NCBI RefSeq assembly: GCF_900100375.1
Contig: NZ_FNEZ01000002.1
Location: 62,001 to 126,000 of the forward strand
Source of the DNA: Flavobacterium noncentrifugens
GTDB taxonomy: Bacteria > Bacteroidota > Bacteroidia > Flavobacteriales > Flavobacteriaceae
Length of the DNA stretch: 64,000 nucleotides
Reading direction: 5' to 3'
This document shows, one piece after another, positions 42,961 through 52,085 of the stretch. The notes below the pieces were generated by a model. The model was not told the DNA's origin, ran no database searches, and saw only the letters and a list, made by a program, of their open reading frames with translations. The stretch's first letter is position 1; every line of letters begins with the position of its first letter. Made by a program: the position numbers and the translations under genes.

Positions 42961-43112
42961 GGGCGTGTCCCTGCGGGTCGGGCTTTCCGCTACACCCGAG
43001 CGAAGCGAATCGACCGAACACAAAACCAAAATTATTATTTTGTGAGGTAATCTTTTTTGTTCGTACCTCACAAAAAAGGATGCCGCTGCAATCCCTCACG
43101 CGCCCCGCACTA
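42961..43112 (+). repeat. Intergenic repeat family A, copy 2, covering a stop codon
   Basis: Starts GGGCGTGTCCCTGCGGG, has GGGCTTTCCGCT and the arms ATCTTTTTTG / CAAAAAAGGAT, and ends CCGCTGCAATCCCTCACGC followed by a CTAACGG end. The CTA at 43,110-43,112 is the TAG stop of the minus-strand glycosyltransferase gene. Confidence 0.7.
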
Positions 43113-43961
43113 ACGGAAAATCTTCGCTTTCATTTTTTGCAGCCGGTACGACCGAATAAACCGCGCTTGTTCATTCGTAACCAGCAACTGTTTTTTATCC
43201 GATCTGGCTTTCCAGAATCCACGGATGTAATCGACAAAAAGCAACGGTTTTTTCTTCATCATCGCGAGTTTAGCTGAGGCAATGGACGTAATTAAAAATC
43301 CATAGCCCAAAGTATAAAATGCCTCACCTTGTTTGTAACGTGCGGCTTTGTTGTAGTTTGCGCCGGTTGGCTTCAAGTGTTTGACTTTTAAGGAAGCATC
43401 AGTGACCACTTTCCAACCGTAGAATTTCGACAGCAATTCGTCAACAGTATCCCATCCCATCGCCGGTTTCAGGTTTCCGATTTGTAAAAAACATTCTTTT
43501 CTGTAGGCTTTAAATGCACCTCGAATGTGGTCTTTATCGGTCAGGTTCTCCAAGATCCATTCGCCGTTTTTTTCGATATAGGCAAATCCGCCGGCCATTC
43601 CGACTTTCGGATCTGCTTTAAAAATATTTAAAATGGTTTCAAAATAATTGGCGGGCAGGATCAAATCGGCATCAAGCTTAACAATGATATCGTAATTATG
43701 ATCCAGCGTCTCAAAACCCTTGTGGAATGCCTGGATTACTTTACTTCCCGGCAAATGAATCGCTTCAGAAGTTTTATTAACTAGCGAAATCCACGAATTT
43801 TTAGTTGCAAATTCAGTAACGATTTCAGCGGTTCTGTCGGTAGAATTGTCATTGACAACCACCACTTTTTTTGGTAAAATGGTCTGTGAAGCCAGTGAAT
43901 CCAAAGTCAGTTGAATGAATGCTTCTTCGTTGTGTGCGGGAATGACAATGTAATACTCCAT
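43110..43961 (-). CDS. Family 2 glycosyltransferase
   Basis: A 283-residue GT-A enzyme that moves a sugar from a nucleotide donor, probably to a surface glycan or lipid. It starts IVIPAHNEEAFI, has the DxD-like LDADLILP at about residues 99-106 and the acceptor-side GMAGGFAYIEKNG and GWDTVDELL (ED-type base region). No membrane helices are evident except one weak segment (FLITSIASAKLAMM). It overlaps the methyltransferase gene by one base. Its stop codon lies in repeat A copy 2. Confidence 0.88.
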   Translation of the reverse strand: MEYYIVIPAHNEEAFIQLTLDSLASQTILPKKVVVVNDNSTDRTAEIVTEFATKNSWISLVNKTSEAIHLPGSKVIQAFHKGFETLDHNYDIIVKLDADLILPANYFETILNIFKADPKVGMAGGFAYIEKNGEWILENLTDKDHIRGAFKAYRKECFLQIGNLKPAMGWDTVDELLSKFYGWKVVTDASLKVKHLKPTGANYNKAARYKQGEAFYTLGYGFLITSIASAKLAMMKKKPLLFVDYIRGFWKARSDKKQLLVTNEQARFIRSYRLQKMKAKIFR

Positions 43962-44485
43962 TACTTTACTTTTTCAGCGTAAACAATGTAGTACCGATTG
44001 GTAAATTTTCGAAGCAAAGGCCGAATGCCGATTTGCTTCACAGGATTCGTCCATTTTTGCCTGTCGATGATTTTCCAGCCGGTTTTTTCTAAAAGCCAGT
44101 CGAGTTGCCAGTCTTCAAACTCGTGGTAATGCCTGTCCCACATATCTGTTTTGCTGCGGTAAGCAGGAGTAAACCAAAGGCGCATCGGAATGGAGATAAA
44201 CAATTTCTCCGATTTGATTTCTTTTAAAATCGTATATGGATTCAGCAAATGTTCGAAGATTTCGAACGCTGTCGTAACAGTTGCAGTAGCATTTTTAAGC
44301 GCTTCCTGATTTTCGTCAAGGTCTTCGCCGCTGGTATTTGTAACCGAAAAACCTTGTTCTTTCATGATGACTGAAAACGGGTTTTCAACGCCGAGATCGA
44401 GTATCGTTTCTGAAGTGGAAATGTGTTTTCTGAGAAATTCTAAAGTGTGCTTGAATCTTTTATTTGGGAATGTCTTTTCGTACAT
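43961..44485 (-). CDS. SAM-dependent methyltransferase
   Basis: A 174-residue class I methyltransferase-like protein. The SAM site is ILDLGVENPFSVI (in place of GxGxG) with SGEDLDENQEAL after it, and VTTAFEIFEHLLNPY is the post-I motif of the type-11 family. The frame is open to a TTG at 44,539, but a perfect TATATTTG promoter box (minus strand, 44,526-44,519) lies inside that extension, so I place the start at the Met at 44,485 (YEKTFPNKRFKHTLEFL). It overlaps the glycosyltransferase gene by one base, so both probably build the same product. Confidence 0.82.
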   Translation of the reverse strand: MYEKTFPNKRFKHTLEFLRKHISTSETILDLGVENPFSVIMKEQGFSVTNTSGEDLDENQEALKNATATVTTAFEIFEHLLNPYTILKEIKSEKLFISIPMRLWFTPAYRSKTDMWDRHYHEFEDWQLDWLLEKTGWKIIDRQKWTNPVKQIGIRPLLRKFTNRYYIVYAEKVK

Positions 44486-44518
44486 GTGTTTGTTTTTTGC
44501 CAAATAGGCGCGAAGCCA

Positions 44519-44526
44519 CAAATATA
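44519..44526 (-). promoter_or_regulatory. -7 box of the methyltransferase-glycosyltransferase operon
   Basis: Minus-strand TATATTTG, a perfect match, 33 bases before the Met at 44,485. It decides the start codon of the methyltransferase gene. Confidence 0.55.
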
Positions 44527-44550
44527 ACAAGATATTCAATAAAAAACGAA

Positions 44551-44630
44551 AGCCCTAGCCCCGATGGAAACGGAAATCCTTTTGAGGTTTTTTACCGAAA
44601 AAGATTGTAGCGTACAGCGGGAAAAGCTCC
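44551..44630 (-). repeat. Intergenic repeat family A, copy 3 (short form)
   Basis: On the plus strand it reads CTAGCCCCGATGG, CGGAAATCCTTTT, AAAAAGATTGTAGCG, then a GGGAAAAGCTCC end. This is the reverse orientation of copies 1 and 2. It shares both ends with copy 5 (54,171-54,249). Confidence 0.65.
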
Positions 44631-44639
44631 TGAAAATAA

Positions 44640-45698
44640 TTAATACCTATAAACGATTGCATTTACGTTCATCCCGGCACCAACCGATGCAAAAATGATG
44701 ACATCGCCTTTATGCAATTCGTGGTTTTCAATTTGCCCGTTGATAATGAGGTCGAACAATGTAGGAACCGTGGCAACACTACTGTTTCCGAGGAAATTGA
44801 TGCTCATTGGCATAATGTTTTCGGGTGCGGTTTTGCCGTATAATTTATAGAAACGTGCGACAATCGCTTCGTCCATTTTTTCATTTGCCTGGTGGATCAG
44901 GATTTTTTTGACGTCGTCGATCGCAATACCGCTTTCATCGAGGCAGTCTTTCATCGCCTGTGGCACATTTACAAGGGCAAATTCATAGATTTTGCGGCCC
45001 TGCATTTTGATATAGCGTGTATCGGGATCTTTTTCAGTGTTGAATGATTTCCCAAAAAACAGGTAATTCGCTTCGTCATACGAATAAGTCGCGCTTGAGT
45101 GGGAAAGAATTCCGTCGCCATCTTCAGAAGCCTCAATAATAGAAGCGCCAGCACCGTCAGAATAAATCATGCTGTCACGGTCGTGGATGTCAACCACTCT
45201 GGAAAGTGTTTCTGCGCCAATGACCAGGCAGCATTTTGCCATGCCGGATTTGATAAAAGCATTGGCCTGAAGCACGCCTTCAATCCAGCCGGGGCAGCCA
45301 AAAATGAGGTCATACGCGACACATTTAGGGTTTTTGATCCTCAATCTGTTTTTAACGCGTGTGGCAAGACTCGGTAAAAAATCCGACTGATTCGTGCCTT
45401 GTGGAACGTCTCCAAAATTGTGTGCAAAAATGATGTAATCGATTTTTTCTGCATCGATTCCGGCATTTGCAATCGCTCTTTCGGCGGCGAGAAAAGCGAT
45501 GTCTGAAGTGACGAGATTTTCGTTTACGTAGCGTCTTTCTTCGATTCCGGTAATATTCTTGAATTTTCCGATCACCACGTCATTCGAATATTCAAAAGGT
45601 GTTCCGTCATCGTTCAGAAAAACGTGTTTAAAAAAATCGGTATTGGAAACCTTAACTTCCGGAATATAGCTGCCTATTCCTGTTATTTTTACAGTCAT
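44640..45698 (-). CDS. KAS III-like 3-oxoacyl-ACP synthase
   Basis: A 352-residue thiolase-fold condensing enzyme. The catalytic triad is visible: Cys135 in FGCPGWIEG, His in ILIHQANEKM and Asn in NFLGNSSVAT. It starts ITGIGSYIPE. FabH-type proteins start fatty-acid synthesis by joining acetyl-CoA to malonyl-ACP, but several paralogs in Bacteroidota serve secondary lipids or aryl polyenes; this one stands alone, so its role is open. 352 aa is normal. Confidence 0.88.
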   Translation of the reverse strand: MTVKITGIGSYIPEVKVSNTDFFKHVFLNDDGTPFEYSNDVVIGKFKNITGIEERRYVNENLVTSDIAFLAAERAIANAGIDAEKIDYIIFAHNFGDVPQGTNQSDFLPSLATRVKNRLRIKNPKCVAYDLIFGCPGWIEGVLQANAFIKSGMAKCCLVIGAETLSRVVDIHDRDSMIYSDGAGASIIEASEDGDGILSHSSATYSYDEANYLFFGKSFNTEKDPDTRYIKMQGRKIYEFALVNVPQAMKDCLDESGIAIDDVKKILIHQANEKMDEAIVARFYKLYGKTAPENIMPMSINFLGNSSVATVPTLFDLIINGQIENHELHKGDVIIFASVGAGMNVNAIVYRY

Positions 45699-45834
45699 CT
45701 TATTAAGTATAAAATCGGGCTAATGTAGAAATTTAATGTGGATTAAAAGATTAAAAATTACTATGCATGCATATAATTATTAAATTCTCGTAAATATGAT
45801 TTAAAAATAATAATTGTGCAACAGTTTTTCAAAT

Positions 45835-46200
45835 TTACTGCATTTTAATTTTCATAATTGTAGCTATGGACAGCGCGCGTGTTTTGGCTTTTTCGGAATT
45901 TTTACCGCCAAAATTTGCATCAATCGCAATATAGAAATGATCGAGCCAAATCTCGAATAATTCAGGCGACAATTTTTCTTTCTGATGCAGTTGTTGGTGA
46001 ATTTGCAGGACATTGTTTTTGTAGTTTCCGGTGTGCAGTAAATTTTGTTCCCAGAAATCGCCGATGGTTGGTAAATGATGTTCAAGATCGATTTTAGCAA
46101 CATCAGTAAATACGTAACTGATTGCAGGATCATTTAGCAATCTGCCGTAAAAATCACGCATCAGCAAATCAATGTCATTTCGGTTCTGAATGTCTTTCAT
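45835..46200 (-). CDS. Group III truncated hemoglobin
   Basis: A 121-residue heme protein of the 2/2 globin fold. It has the group III markers: the DLLMRDFYGRLLNDP start, DFWEQNLLHTGNY and the proximal His in IHQQLHQKEKL, with a later FYIAIDANF. Such proteins bind oxygen or nitric oxide in the cytosol; the role is not settled. It lies downstream of gcvP on the same strand, but a terminator separates them. Confidence 0.88.
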   Translation of the reverse strand: MKDIQNRNDIDLLMRDFYGRLLNDPAISYVFTDVAKIDLEHHLPTIGDFWEQNLLHTGNYKNNVLQIHQQLHQKEKLSPELFEIWLDHFYIAIDANFGGKNSEKAKTRALSIATIMKIKMQ

Positions 46201-46206
46201 ATAAAA

Positions 46207-46232
46207 AAATGTCCCGTTTTGAGCGGGACATT
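46207..46232 (-). terminator. Terminator of gcvP
   Basis: AAATGTCCCG and CGGGACATTT form a perfect 10-bp stem just past the gcvP stop; the minus-strand side ends in a T-run (TTTTTTTAT). Confidence 0.8.
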
Positions 46233-46238
46233 TGGTTT

Positions 46239-49088
46239 TTAGTTTTCCATGTAGGCTTCGATCGGTGCGCAGGAACAGATCAGGTTTCTGTCGCCGTAGG
46301 CATCATCGGCACGCCTGACCGTAGGCCAAAATTTATTTTCAGCAATGTATTCCAAAGGAAATGCCGCCTGTTCCCGGGTGTATGGAAAATCCCAGGAATC
46401 GGAAGTCAGCATCGCTAAAGTATGTGGAGAATTTTTCAAGACATTGTTTTTATCGTCGGCATTTGCCGTTTCAATTTCTTTTCTGATCGAGATCATCGCA
46501 TCGCAAAAACGATCGAGTTCTTCGAGGTTTTCGCTTTCCGTCGGCTCGATCATTAAAGTTCCAGCCACCGGAAAAGAAACTGTTGGCGCGTGGAATCCGT
46601 AATCCATCAAACGTTTTGCAATGTCGGTTACTTCGATTCCTTTTTGCTTAAACGGACGACATTCCAAGATCATTTCATGTGCCGCGCGTCCCATTTCACC
46701 AGTGTATAAAGTGTCGTAATGGCCGCTGAGTCTTTCTTTGATGTAATTTGCATTCAGGATTGCGGTTTTGGTTGCATTGGTCAAACCTTCAGCGCCAAGC
46801 ATCGTAATGTATCCGTAAGAAATCAGGCAAACCAAAGCCGAACCCCAAGGCGCAGCAGAAATCGCGGTTATGGCCGTTTCCCCGCCGGTTTCAATCACCG
46901 GGTTTGTAGGCAAGAACGGAACCAAATGTTGGGCTACGCAAATCGGGCCAACACCAGGACCGCCGCCGCCATGCGGAATCGCAAAGGTTTTGTGTAGGTT
47001 TAAATGGCAAACATCTGCGCCAATGGTTGCCGGATTGGTCAGGCCAACCTGGGCGTTCATATTCGCACCGTCCATATAAACCTGTCCTCCATTTTCATGG
47101 ATCAGTTTGGTGACTTCAATGATCGATGCTTCGTAAACGCCATGAGTCGATGGATAAGTGACCATCAAACACGATAAATTGTCTTTGTGCAGGATTGCTT
47201 TTTCGCGCAAATCTTCCACGTCTATATTTCCGTTTTCTAATGTTTTGGTGACAACAACCTGCATTCCGGCCATTGCAGCCGAAGCCGGGTTTGTACCGTG
47301 TGCCGAAGCCGGAATCAATGCGATATTCCTGTGAAAATCACCTCGCGATTGATGGTATGCGCGAATCACCATTAATCCGGCATATTCGCCCTGAGCGCCA
47401 GAATTGGGTTGCAAAGTCGTTCCTGCAAAACCGGTGATGATATTCAGTTGGTGCTCTAGTTTTTTGAGCATCGTTTGGTAGCCTTCGGCCTGGTTTAACG
47501 GTGCAAATGGGTGAATGTTGTTCCAGTTGCCCATGCTTAAAGGCAGCATTTCCGCGGCAGCATTGAGTTTCATCGTACAGGAACCCAGTGAAATCATCGA
47601 ATGGTTCAGCGCGAGATCTTTTCTTTCGAGCATTTTGATGTAACGCATCAAAGCGGTTTCAGAATGGTATTTGTTGAAAACGTCGTGTTTTAAAAATGAC
47701 GATGTCCTGTTGAGGTTTTCAGGATAATGTTTTTTTTCACATAAAAATTCGATTTTTGAAGCCGGTTTTCCGGTCGCTTCCGCAAAGATCGAAATGATTT
47801 TATTCAAATCGGTGATCGAAGTCGTTTCGTTCAAAGCGATCGAGATCGTTTGTTCGTCGATATAATAAAAGTTGACTTCGTTTTGTTCCGCGATTGCTTT
47901 TACTTTCTGCGCATCGGCTTTGATTGCAATCGTGTCAAAATAAGCAGTATTTGTTTGGTATAAGCCGAGTTTTTCCAATTCATTGGTCAATGTCGCAGCC
48001 GAAGCATGAACTTTTCCTGCGATGTATTGCAACCCTTTCGGTCCGTGGTAAACGGCATACATTCCGGCCATAACCGCCAGTAAAACCTGGGCCGTACAAA
48101 TGTTTGAAGTCGCTTTGTCGCGTTTGATGTGCTGCTCTCGTGTTTGCAACGCCATACGCAAAGCACGGTTTCCGTTTGTATCGACAGTCACACCGATAAT
48201 TCTTCCCGGCATGCTGCGTTTGTATTCGTCTTTTGTCGCAAAGTAAGCGGCATGTGGGCCGCCATAACCTAGCGGAATTCCGAAACGCTGCGTTGTTCCA
48301 ACAACCACATCAGCACCCATTTCCCCAGGAGAAACCAATTTGGCTAAGCTTAAAATATCTGCAGCAACAGCCGTTTTGATGTCGTTTGCTTTTGCTTTAG
48401 CAATGAATCCGGCATAGTCATAAACCTGCCCGAATTTGCCCGGATATTGTAAAATTGAACCAAAAAATTCATTCGAGAAATCGAAAGTTTCGTGGTTTCC
48501 AACAACAAGTTCCACACCGATTGGCGTAGAGCGTGTTTGTAAAATCGATAAAGTCTGTGGTAGGATTTCTTCTGAAACGAAGAATTTATTGACGTTGTTT
48601 TTCTTCTGGTCGCGGTTTCTGACATCAAAAAGCAATGCCATCGCCTCTGCGGCAGCGGTTCCTTCGTCAAGCAAAGAAGCATTGGCGATTTCCATTCCGG
48701 TCAGTTCGATAACTGTGGTCTGGAAATTCAGGATGGCTTCTAATCTGCCTTGAGCGATTTCGGCCTGATAGGGCGTATAAGCCGTGTACCAACCCGGATT
48801 TTCAAATACATTTCTCTGAATTACCGCCGGAACGATCGCTGCGTGGTAACCCAAACCAATGTAGGTTTGAAATACTTTGTTCTTGTTTCCAAGCTGCGCA
48901 ATGTGCTGCGTATATTCATATTCAGTCATCGCAGGCTCTAAATCCAAAGGCGATTTGAGTCGGATGTCATCTGGCAAAGTTTCAAAAATCAATTGGTCCA
49001 TTGTTTCCGTTCCGATCGTTTTCAGCATGTGCTGCACGTCATTTTCATTTGGGCCAATGTGTCTTAAAGCAAAAGCGTCTGTTTTCAT
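46239..49088 (-). CDS. gcvP: Glycine dehydrogenase (decarboxylating), P protein
   Basis: PLP enzyme of the glycine cleavage system; it decarboxylates glycine and loads the aminomethyl group onto GcvH. The 949-residue chain is the fused (alpha plus beta) form. Seen: RHIGPNENDV start, GLGYHAAIVPAVIQRNV, GYGGPHAAYFA, then in the second half SLGSCTMKLNA, HGTNPASAAMAGM and the PLP Lys block NLHKTFAIPHGGGGPG. The other subunits are not in the window. A TAATTTTG box on the minus strand (49,146-49,139) may be its promoter. No glycine riboswitch is seen. Confidence 0.96.
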   Translation of the reverse strand: MKTDAFALRHIGPNENDVQHMLKTIGTETMDQLIFETLPDDIRLKSPLDLEPAMTEYEYTQHIAQLGNKNKVFQTYIGLGYHAAIVPAVIQRNVFENPGWYTAYTPYQAEIAQGRLEAILNFQTTVIELTGMEIANASLLDEGTAAAEAMALLFDVRNRDQKKNNVNKFFVSEEILPQTLSILQTRSTPIGVELVVGNHETFDFSNEFFGSILQYPGKFGQVYDYAGFIAKAKANDIKTAVAADILSLAKLVSPGEMGADVVVGTTQRFGIPLGYGGPHAAYFATKDEYKRSMPGRIIGVTVDTNGNRALRMALQTREQHIKRDKATSNICTAQVLLAVMAGMYAVYHGPKGLQYIAGKVHASAATLTNELEKLGLYQTNTAYFDTIAIKADAQKVKAIAEQNEVNFYYIDEQTISIALNETTSITDLNKIISIFAEATGKPASKIEFLCEKKHYPENLNRTSSFLKHDVFNKYHSETALMRYIKMLERKDLALNHSMISLGSCTMKLNAAAEMLPLSMGNWNNIHPFAPLNQAEGYQTMLKKLEHQLNIITGFAGTTLQPNSGAQGEYAGLMVIRAYHQSRGDFHRNIALIPASAHGTNPASAAMAGMQVVVTKTLENGNIDVEDLREKAILHKDNLSCLMVTYPSTHGVYEASIIEVTKLIHENGGQVYMDGANMNAQVGLTNPATIGADVCHLNLHKTFAIPHGGGGPGVGPICVAQHLVPFLPTNPVIETGGETAITAISAAPWGSALVCLISYGYITMLGAEGLTNATKTAILNANYIKERLSGHYDTLYTGEMGRAAHEMILECRPFKQKGIEVTDIAKRLMDYGFHAPTVSFPVAGTLMIEPTESENLEELDRFCDAMISIRKEIETANADDKNNVLKNSPHTLAMLTSDSWDFPYTREQAAFPLEYIAENKFWPTVRRADDAYGDRNLICSCAPIEAYMEN

Positions 49089-49138
49089 TTAAAATGTAGT
49101 TGTGTTTTTAAAAGTGGCGTAAAATTAGGTATTAATCA

Positions 49139-49146
49139 CAAAATTA
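49139..49146 (-). promoter_or_regulatory. -7 box of gcvP
   Basis: Minus-strand TAATTTTG, 50 bases before the gcvP ATG. No good TTG at the right spacing, so confidence is moderate. Confidence 0.4.
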
Positions 49147-49213
49147 AATCCTTTTTTAACAGCATTTTTTTACGAATTTTTCAACCGAAATGGCTTCTTG
49201 TTAACAGTTTGAT

Positions 49214-49221
49214 TAATTTTG
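49214..49221 (+). promoter_or_regulatory. -7 box of the UbiA-like gene
   Basis: TAATTTTG four bases before the ATG at 49,226, with a TTG 13 bases further up (short spacer). If used, the mRNA would be leaderless. Confidence 0.35.
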
Positions 49222-49225
49222 CGGA

Positions 49226-50053
49226 ATGAACTTTTTGAAGCGCATTTTCGACTTTTACCTGCAAGGCAGTATTCACGTGGCATTGTCGGTTTATGCTTTG
49301 ATCCATGTAACGTTTATTTTGCTGCATTTAACGCCCGATAATTACATGTCAGGATTTGGTTTTTTCGGAACAATCGTCGGCTATAATTTTGTAAAATACG
49401 ATTCCATTGCGCGATCCGGAAAACCCGAATTGCTGGTGAAGCTAAAATGGTTTATTGCTTTGAGTTTTGCTGCATTTATCGGAACGGCTTTTTGCTTTTT
49501 TCATCTTCAGCTGACCACACAAATTGTTTCTGCTGTTTTCCTTTTGATCACGACTTTGTATACATTACCATTTTTTCCGAACCATAAAAATGCCAGAAGT
49601 TGGGCCGGACTCAAAATTTACATCGTCGCCTTGTGCTGGGTTGGCGTGACTTTCATTTTGCCTGTTTTGAATGCCGGCATCCCAATGGAAACCGATTTTT
49701 TTATCATCTGTGTCAAACGTTTTATATTGATTGTGGTATTGCTTTTCGTATTTGAAATCATTGATCTGGCTTGGGACGATCCGCATTTGCAAACCGTTCC
49801 GCAGCAAATTGGCGTAAAGCGTACGAAGCAATTGGGTGTCGCGCTTTTGCTGGTTTTTTTAATTTTGGAATTGTTCCAGATGGATGAAAGTTGGCCACGT
49901 TTTATCATCAACAGCGGCCTGATTGCAATTACTTCTTTGTTTCTAATTTTTGCGAATGAAAGAAGGTCGAAATATTATACCGCTTTCTGGACAGAAAGCA
50001 TTCCTGTTCTGTGGTGGATTTTACTGTTGGCTTTCGGAAAGGCTTTGAATTAA
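49226..50053 (+). CDS. UbiA-like membrane protein
   Basis: A 275-residue protein with about eight membrane helices. Two conserved loops resemble the UbiA prenyltransferase motifs: YNFVKYDSIA after helix 2 (in place of NDxxDxxxD) and FEIIDLAWDDPHLQTVPQQIG after helix 6 (in place of DxxxDxxxG). The first loop lacks the second acidic residue, so the protein may be a degenerate member or have another role. It converges with the DCC-domain gene, the ends overlapping by four bases. Confidence 0.65.
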   Translation: MNFLKRIFDFYLQGSIHVALSVYALIHVTFILLHLTPDNYMSGFGFFGTIVGYNFVKYDSIARSGKPELLVKLKWFIALSFAAFIGTAFCFFHLQLTTQIVSAVFLLITTLYTLPFFPNHKNARSWAGLKIYIVALCWVGVTFILPVLNAGIPMETDFFIICVKRFILIVVLLFVFEIIDLAWDDPHLQTVPQQIGVKRTKQLGVALLLVFLILELFQMDESWPRFIINSGLIAITSLFLIFANERRSKYYTAFWTESIPVLWWILLLAFGKALN

Positions 50054-50868
50054 AATGTTAAGATAAATAGTATAGCAATCACGCTATATAAAATCCAGGT
50101 GTAACACAAATAAAAGGGCAATTTAAGCAATTGTATCCGTCGGTAATGTTCGGCAAACATTAGCAAAATGCAACATCCAAACCAACCCAAAATTACAAAT
50201 TGTGGCAATGATTCGAGTTGATTGCAGAGTATAATTGCAAGTAGCAATAAAGAACCCAACAAGGAAACGGTTAGGAGATGTCCGACATAATTCAGAACCG
50301 TTTTTCGGCTATGTCTTACAAGAAATGCAATTTGAAAAAGGATTTGGCCAAATGCGAGAACCCATTCGCGGATAAAATTTCCTTTTGGCAAAACGCCGAT
50401 CATTTCAGAATAATAAAACAAAATGATTGCTGTAAAATTTGCTGCAAAAATCACATACAGCAGCCGGTATTTATAACTGAAATCAGGAATGCATTGTAGG
50501 GTTTTTTCATCGGTTTTGTTAGGAATGATTACTTTTCGATTGTAAGAAACAAACGAATATAATTTCCTCAAGAAGTAATTAAAAACTTTTAAATGACCCA
50601 ATTTTTCAATCCACGGAAAAGAATTTCCGATGATTTTTAACAAACTGTCGATGCCATAAATAACCGTGTTATTTTTACGATCTACGAGCGCAATTTCGTT
50701 TGCGGCCCTTTTAATATCAACGAAGCCGTACTCGATTTCAGTCAATTTCGCAAACGGTTTTCTGCCATTTGCATCCAGCATTCCGGTATTTATGAATCCA
50801 GCCGTGTAAACTTGGCACAAAGGACAATCGTCATCATACAACAACGTTTGATTTTCAAGTGTTTTCAT
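50050..50868 (-). CDS. DCC-family thiol-disulfide protein with membrane domain
   Basis: A 272-residue protein. The first ~120 residues are of the DCC1/DUF393 type: LLYDDDCPLCQVYT with the CxxC (C15, C18) and later YGIDSLLKIIG. The rest has five or six hydrophobic helices (for example LLYVIFAANFTAIILFYY, ILMFAEHYRRIQLL). Such proteins are thought to act as redox enzymes linked to membranes; the substrate is unknown. It overlaps the gene upstream by 14 bases, so they share a transcript led by the GbsR-type regulator. Confidence 0.82.
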   Translation of the reverse strand: MKTLENQTLLYDDDCPLCQVYTAGFINTGMLDANGRKPFAKLTEIEYGFVDIKRAANEIALVDRKNNTVIYGIDSLLKIIGNSFPWIEKLGHLKVFNYFLRKLYSFVSYNRKVIIPNKTDEKTLQCIPDFSYKYRLLYVIFAANFTAIILFYYSEMIGVLPKGNFIREWVLAFGQILFQIAFLVRHSRKTVLNYVGHLLTVSLLGSLLLLAIILCNQLESLPQFVILGWFGCCILLMFAEHYRRIQLLKLPFYLCYTWILYSVIAILFILTF

Positions 50869-51184
50869 GATCGGTATTTTTTGAATTGTAAATAAGAATT
50901 GAAAGGTAAAGGCATAAGACCAGAGGAATCCCCCAAAGCCAGTCTTGATCAGTGAAATATTTCAAAGGAAAAAAAATGATTACAGACAATAAATAAACCC
51001 TTATATAATTGTTTTTAGGGAAGCGCCACCAAAAGCTTAAGCCGGCAATTGCTTGTAAAAATCCGGTAACCATCGTAAGAAGCAGGGCAAAAATAAATAT
51101 GCCGTCTTTCATCCATGGATAAAAAAGCAAAGTAGAAACCGGCATGAGCAATGCTATTGTATTGAGCTTTTTTAAATCTTTCAT
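50855..51184 (-). CDS. Small membrane protein, 109 aa
   Basis: I do not recognise the family. Four hydrophobic stretches (LLMPVSTLLFYPWM, FIFALLLTMVTGFLQAIAG, VYLLSVIIFFPLKYF, GIPLVLCLYLSILIY) suggest a small polytopic inner-membrane protein. It lies between a GbsR-type regulator and a DCC protein, overlapping the latter by 14 bases, so the three form an operon. Confidence 0.7.
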   Translation of the reverse strand: MKDLKKLNTIALLMPVSTLLFYPWMKDGIFIFALLLTMVTGFLQAIAGLSFWWRFPKNNYIRVYLLSVIIFFPLKYFTDQDWLWGIPLVLCLYLSILIYNSKNTDHENT

Positions 51185-51235
51185 AGCTATATTTTTAAAC
51201 TTTCAGAAAAAAATGAAACATTATTTCAAATTTTT

Positions 51236-51739
51236 TTATTTCATGATTTTTAAGAACAAACGTCCCAGCCAGTTGTCATTCATTTCAGTGGCTTTGTCAA
51301 GCATATTATCTGCGCGAAGCACAAAATCGTACAATTTGGAGGTTTGTGCTACAAAATGTTTTTCTTCTAACGATGTATCGGCTTCGATCATGGAAACTTC
51401 TTTCAACACTTTCAATGCCGGTTTAATTTCGCGTTTGCTGCGTTCGCGGGCAATTTTTACGGCCAATTCATCCAAATCTTTTTCAGCGGTAAAAAATTCG
51501 CGGCGTTCGCCACTTTTATATTCTTTATATACGATGCCCCAATCCATCAAAGCGCGCAAATTCATACTCGCATTTCCTCTCGAAATCTGTAGCGACTCCA
51601 TAATATCTTCCATCGAAACCGCTTCGGGCGACACCATCAACAACGCGTGAATCTGCGCCATCGTTTTGTTAATGCCCCATTGCGAGCCCAACGCGCCCCA
51701 GGTTTGTATGAATTTATTTTTTGCCTCGTTGAATTCCAT
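51236..51739 (-). CDS. GbsR/MarR-type transcriptional regulator
   Basis: A 167-residue winged-helix protein: the N-terminal FIQTWGALGSQWGINKTMAQ and VSMEDIMESLQISRGNASMN (HTH with recognition helix), then the wing WGIVYKEYKSGERREFF and a helical dimerisation tail. This matches GbsR-like regulators, which often control membrane or osmolyte genes. It lies 51 bases upstream of the two membrane genes and probably regulates them. Confidence 0.85.
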   Translation of the reverse strand: MEFNEAKNKFIQTWGALGSQWGINKTMAQIHALLMVSPEAVSMEDIMESLQISRGNASMNLRALMDWGIVYKEYKSGERREFFTAEKDLDELAVKIARERSKREIKPALKVLKEVSMIEADTSLEEKHFVAQTSKLYDFVLRADNMLDKATEMNDNWLGRLFLKIMK

Positions 51740-51806
51740 AGTTCAAATGTAACACATGTTTTTAAACTTTCAAAAATAAATGAAAGATATTTTAGATTTT
51801 TATGTT

Positions 51807-51944
51807 GTTGCCTTGCACTCCGGGCTGTCCGCTGTATCTTTTGTTTTGTTAATGGATGTTTTGCTAAAGCAAATACCTAACAGCCACTGGCTGTTTTCCT
51901 TTTAATTTCAAATACAAAAGGATGCCGCTTCCATCCCTAACGCG
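51807..51944 (+). repeat. Intergenic repeat family A, copy 4
   Basis: Contains TTGCACTCCGGGCTGTCCGC, TGTATCTTTTG, then CAAAAGGATGCCGCTTCC and ends CATCCCTAACGCGG. The middle holds a second hairpin (AACAGCCACTGGCTGTT at 51,879-51,895). No gene overlaps it. Confidence 0.65.
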
Positions 51945-51987
51945 GAAGACCGCTGCGCAGAAAGAAGAAAGAAAACTTGAAATTTAA

Positions 51988-52050
51988 AACCATTAAGGCA
52001 TTAAGTTCATTAAGCACAATACCTTAATTTTCTAAATGCCCTTAATGGTT
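51988..52050. repeat. Palindromic repeat family B, uninterrupted copy
   Basis: Begins AACCATTAAGGCATTAAG and ends TGCCCTTAATGGTT. The two halves are inverted repeats that would fold into a ~25-bp interrupted stem. No insert is present here. Confidence 0.7.
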
Positions 52051-52055
52051 CAAAT

Positions 52056-52085
52056 AAAAACAGCCATCAAAAAGACAGCTGTTTG
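52056..52085. terminator. Terminator hairpin after the M3 peptidase gene
   Basis: AAACAGCCATC and GACAGCTGTTT pair with one mismatch around a short A-rich loop, about 40 bases past the peptidase stop on the minus strand. It resembles the terminator at 33,563-33,594. Confidence 0.55.

Noticed and set aside
49089..49225. Glycine riboswitch upstream of gcvP
   Set aside because: The leader is short and AT-rich and shows none of the tandem aptamer structure.
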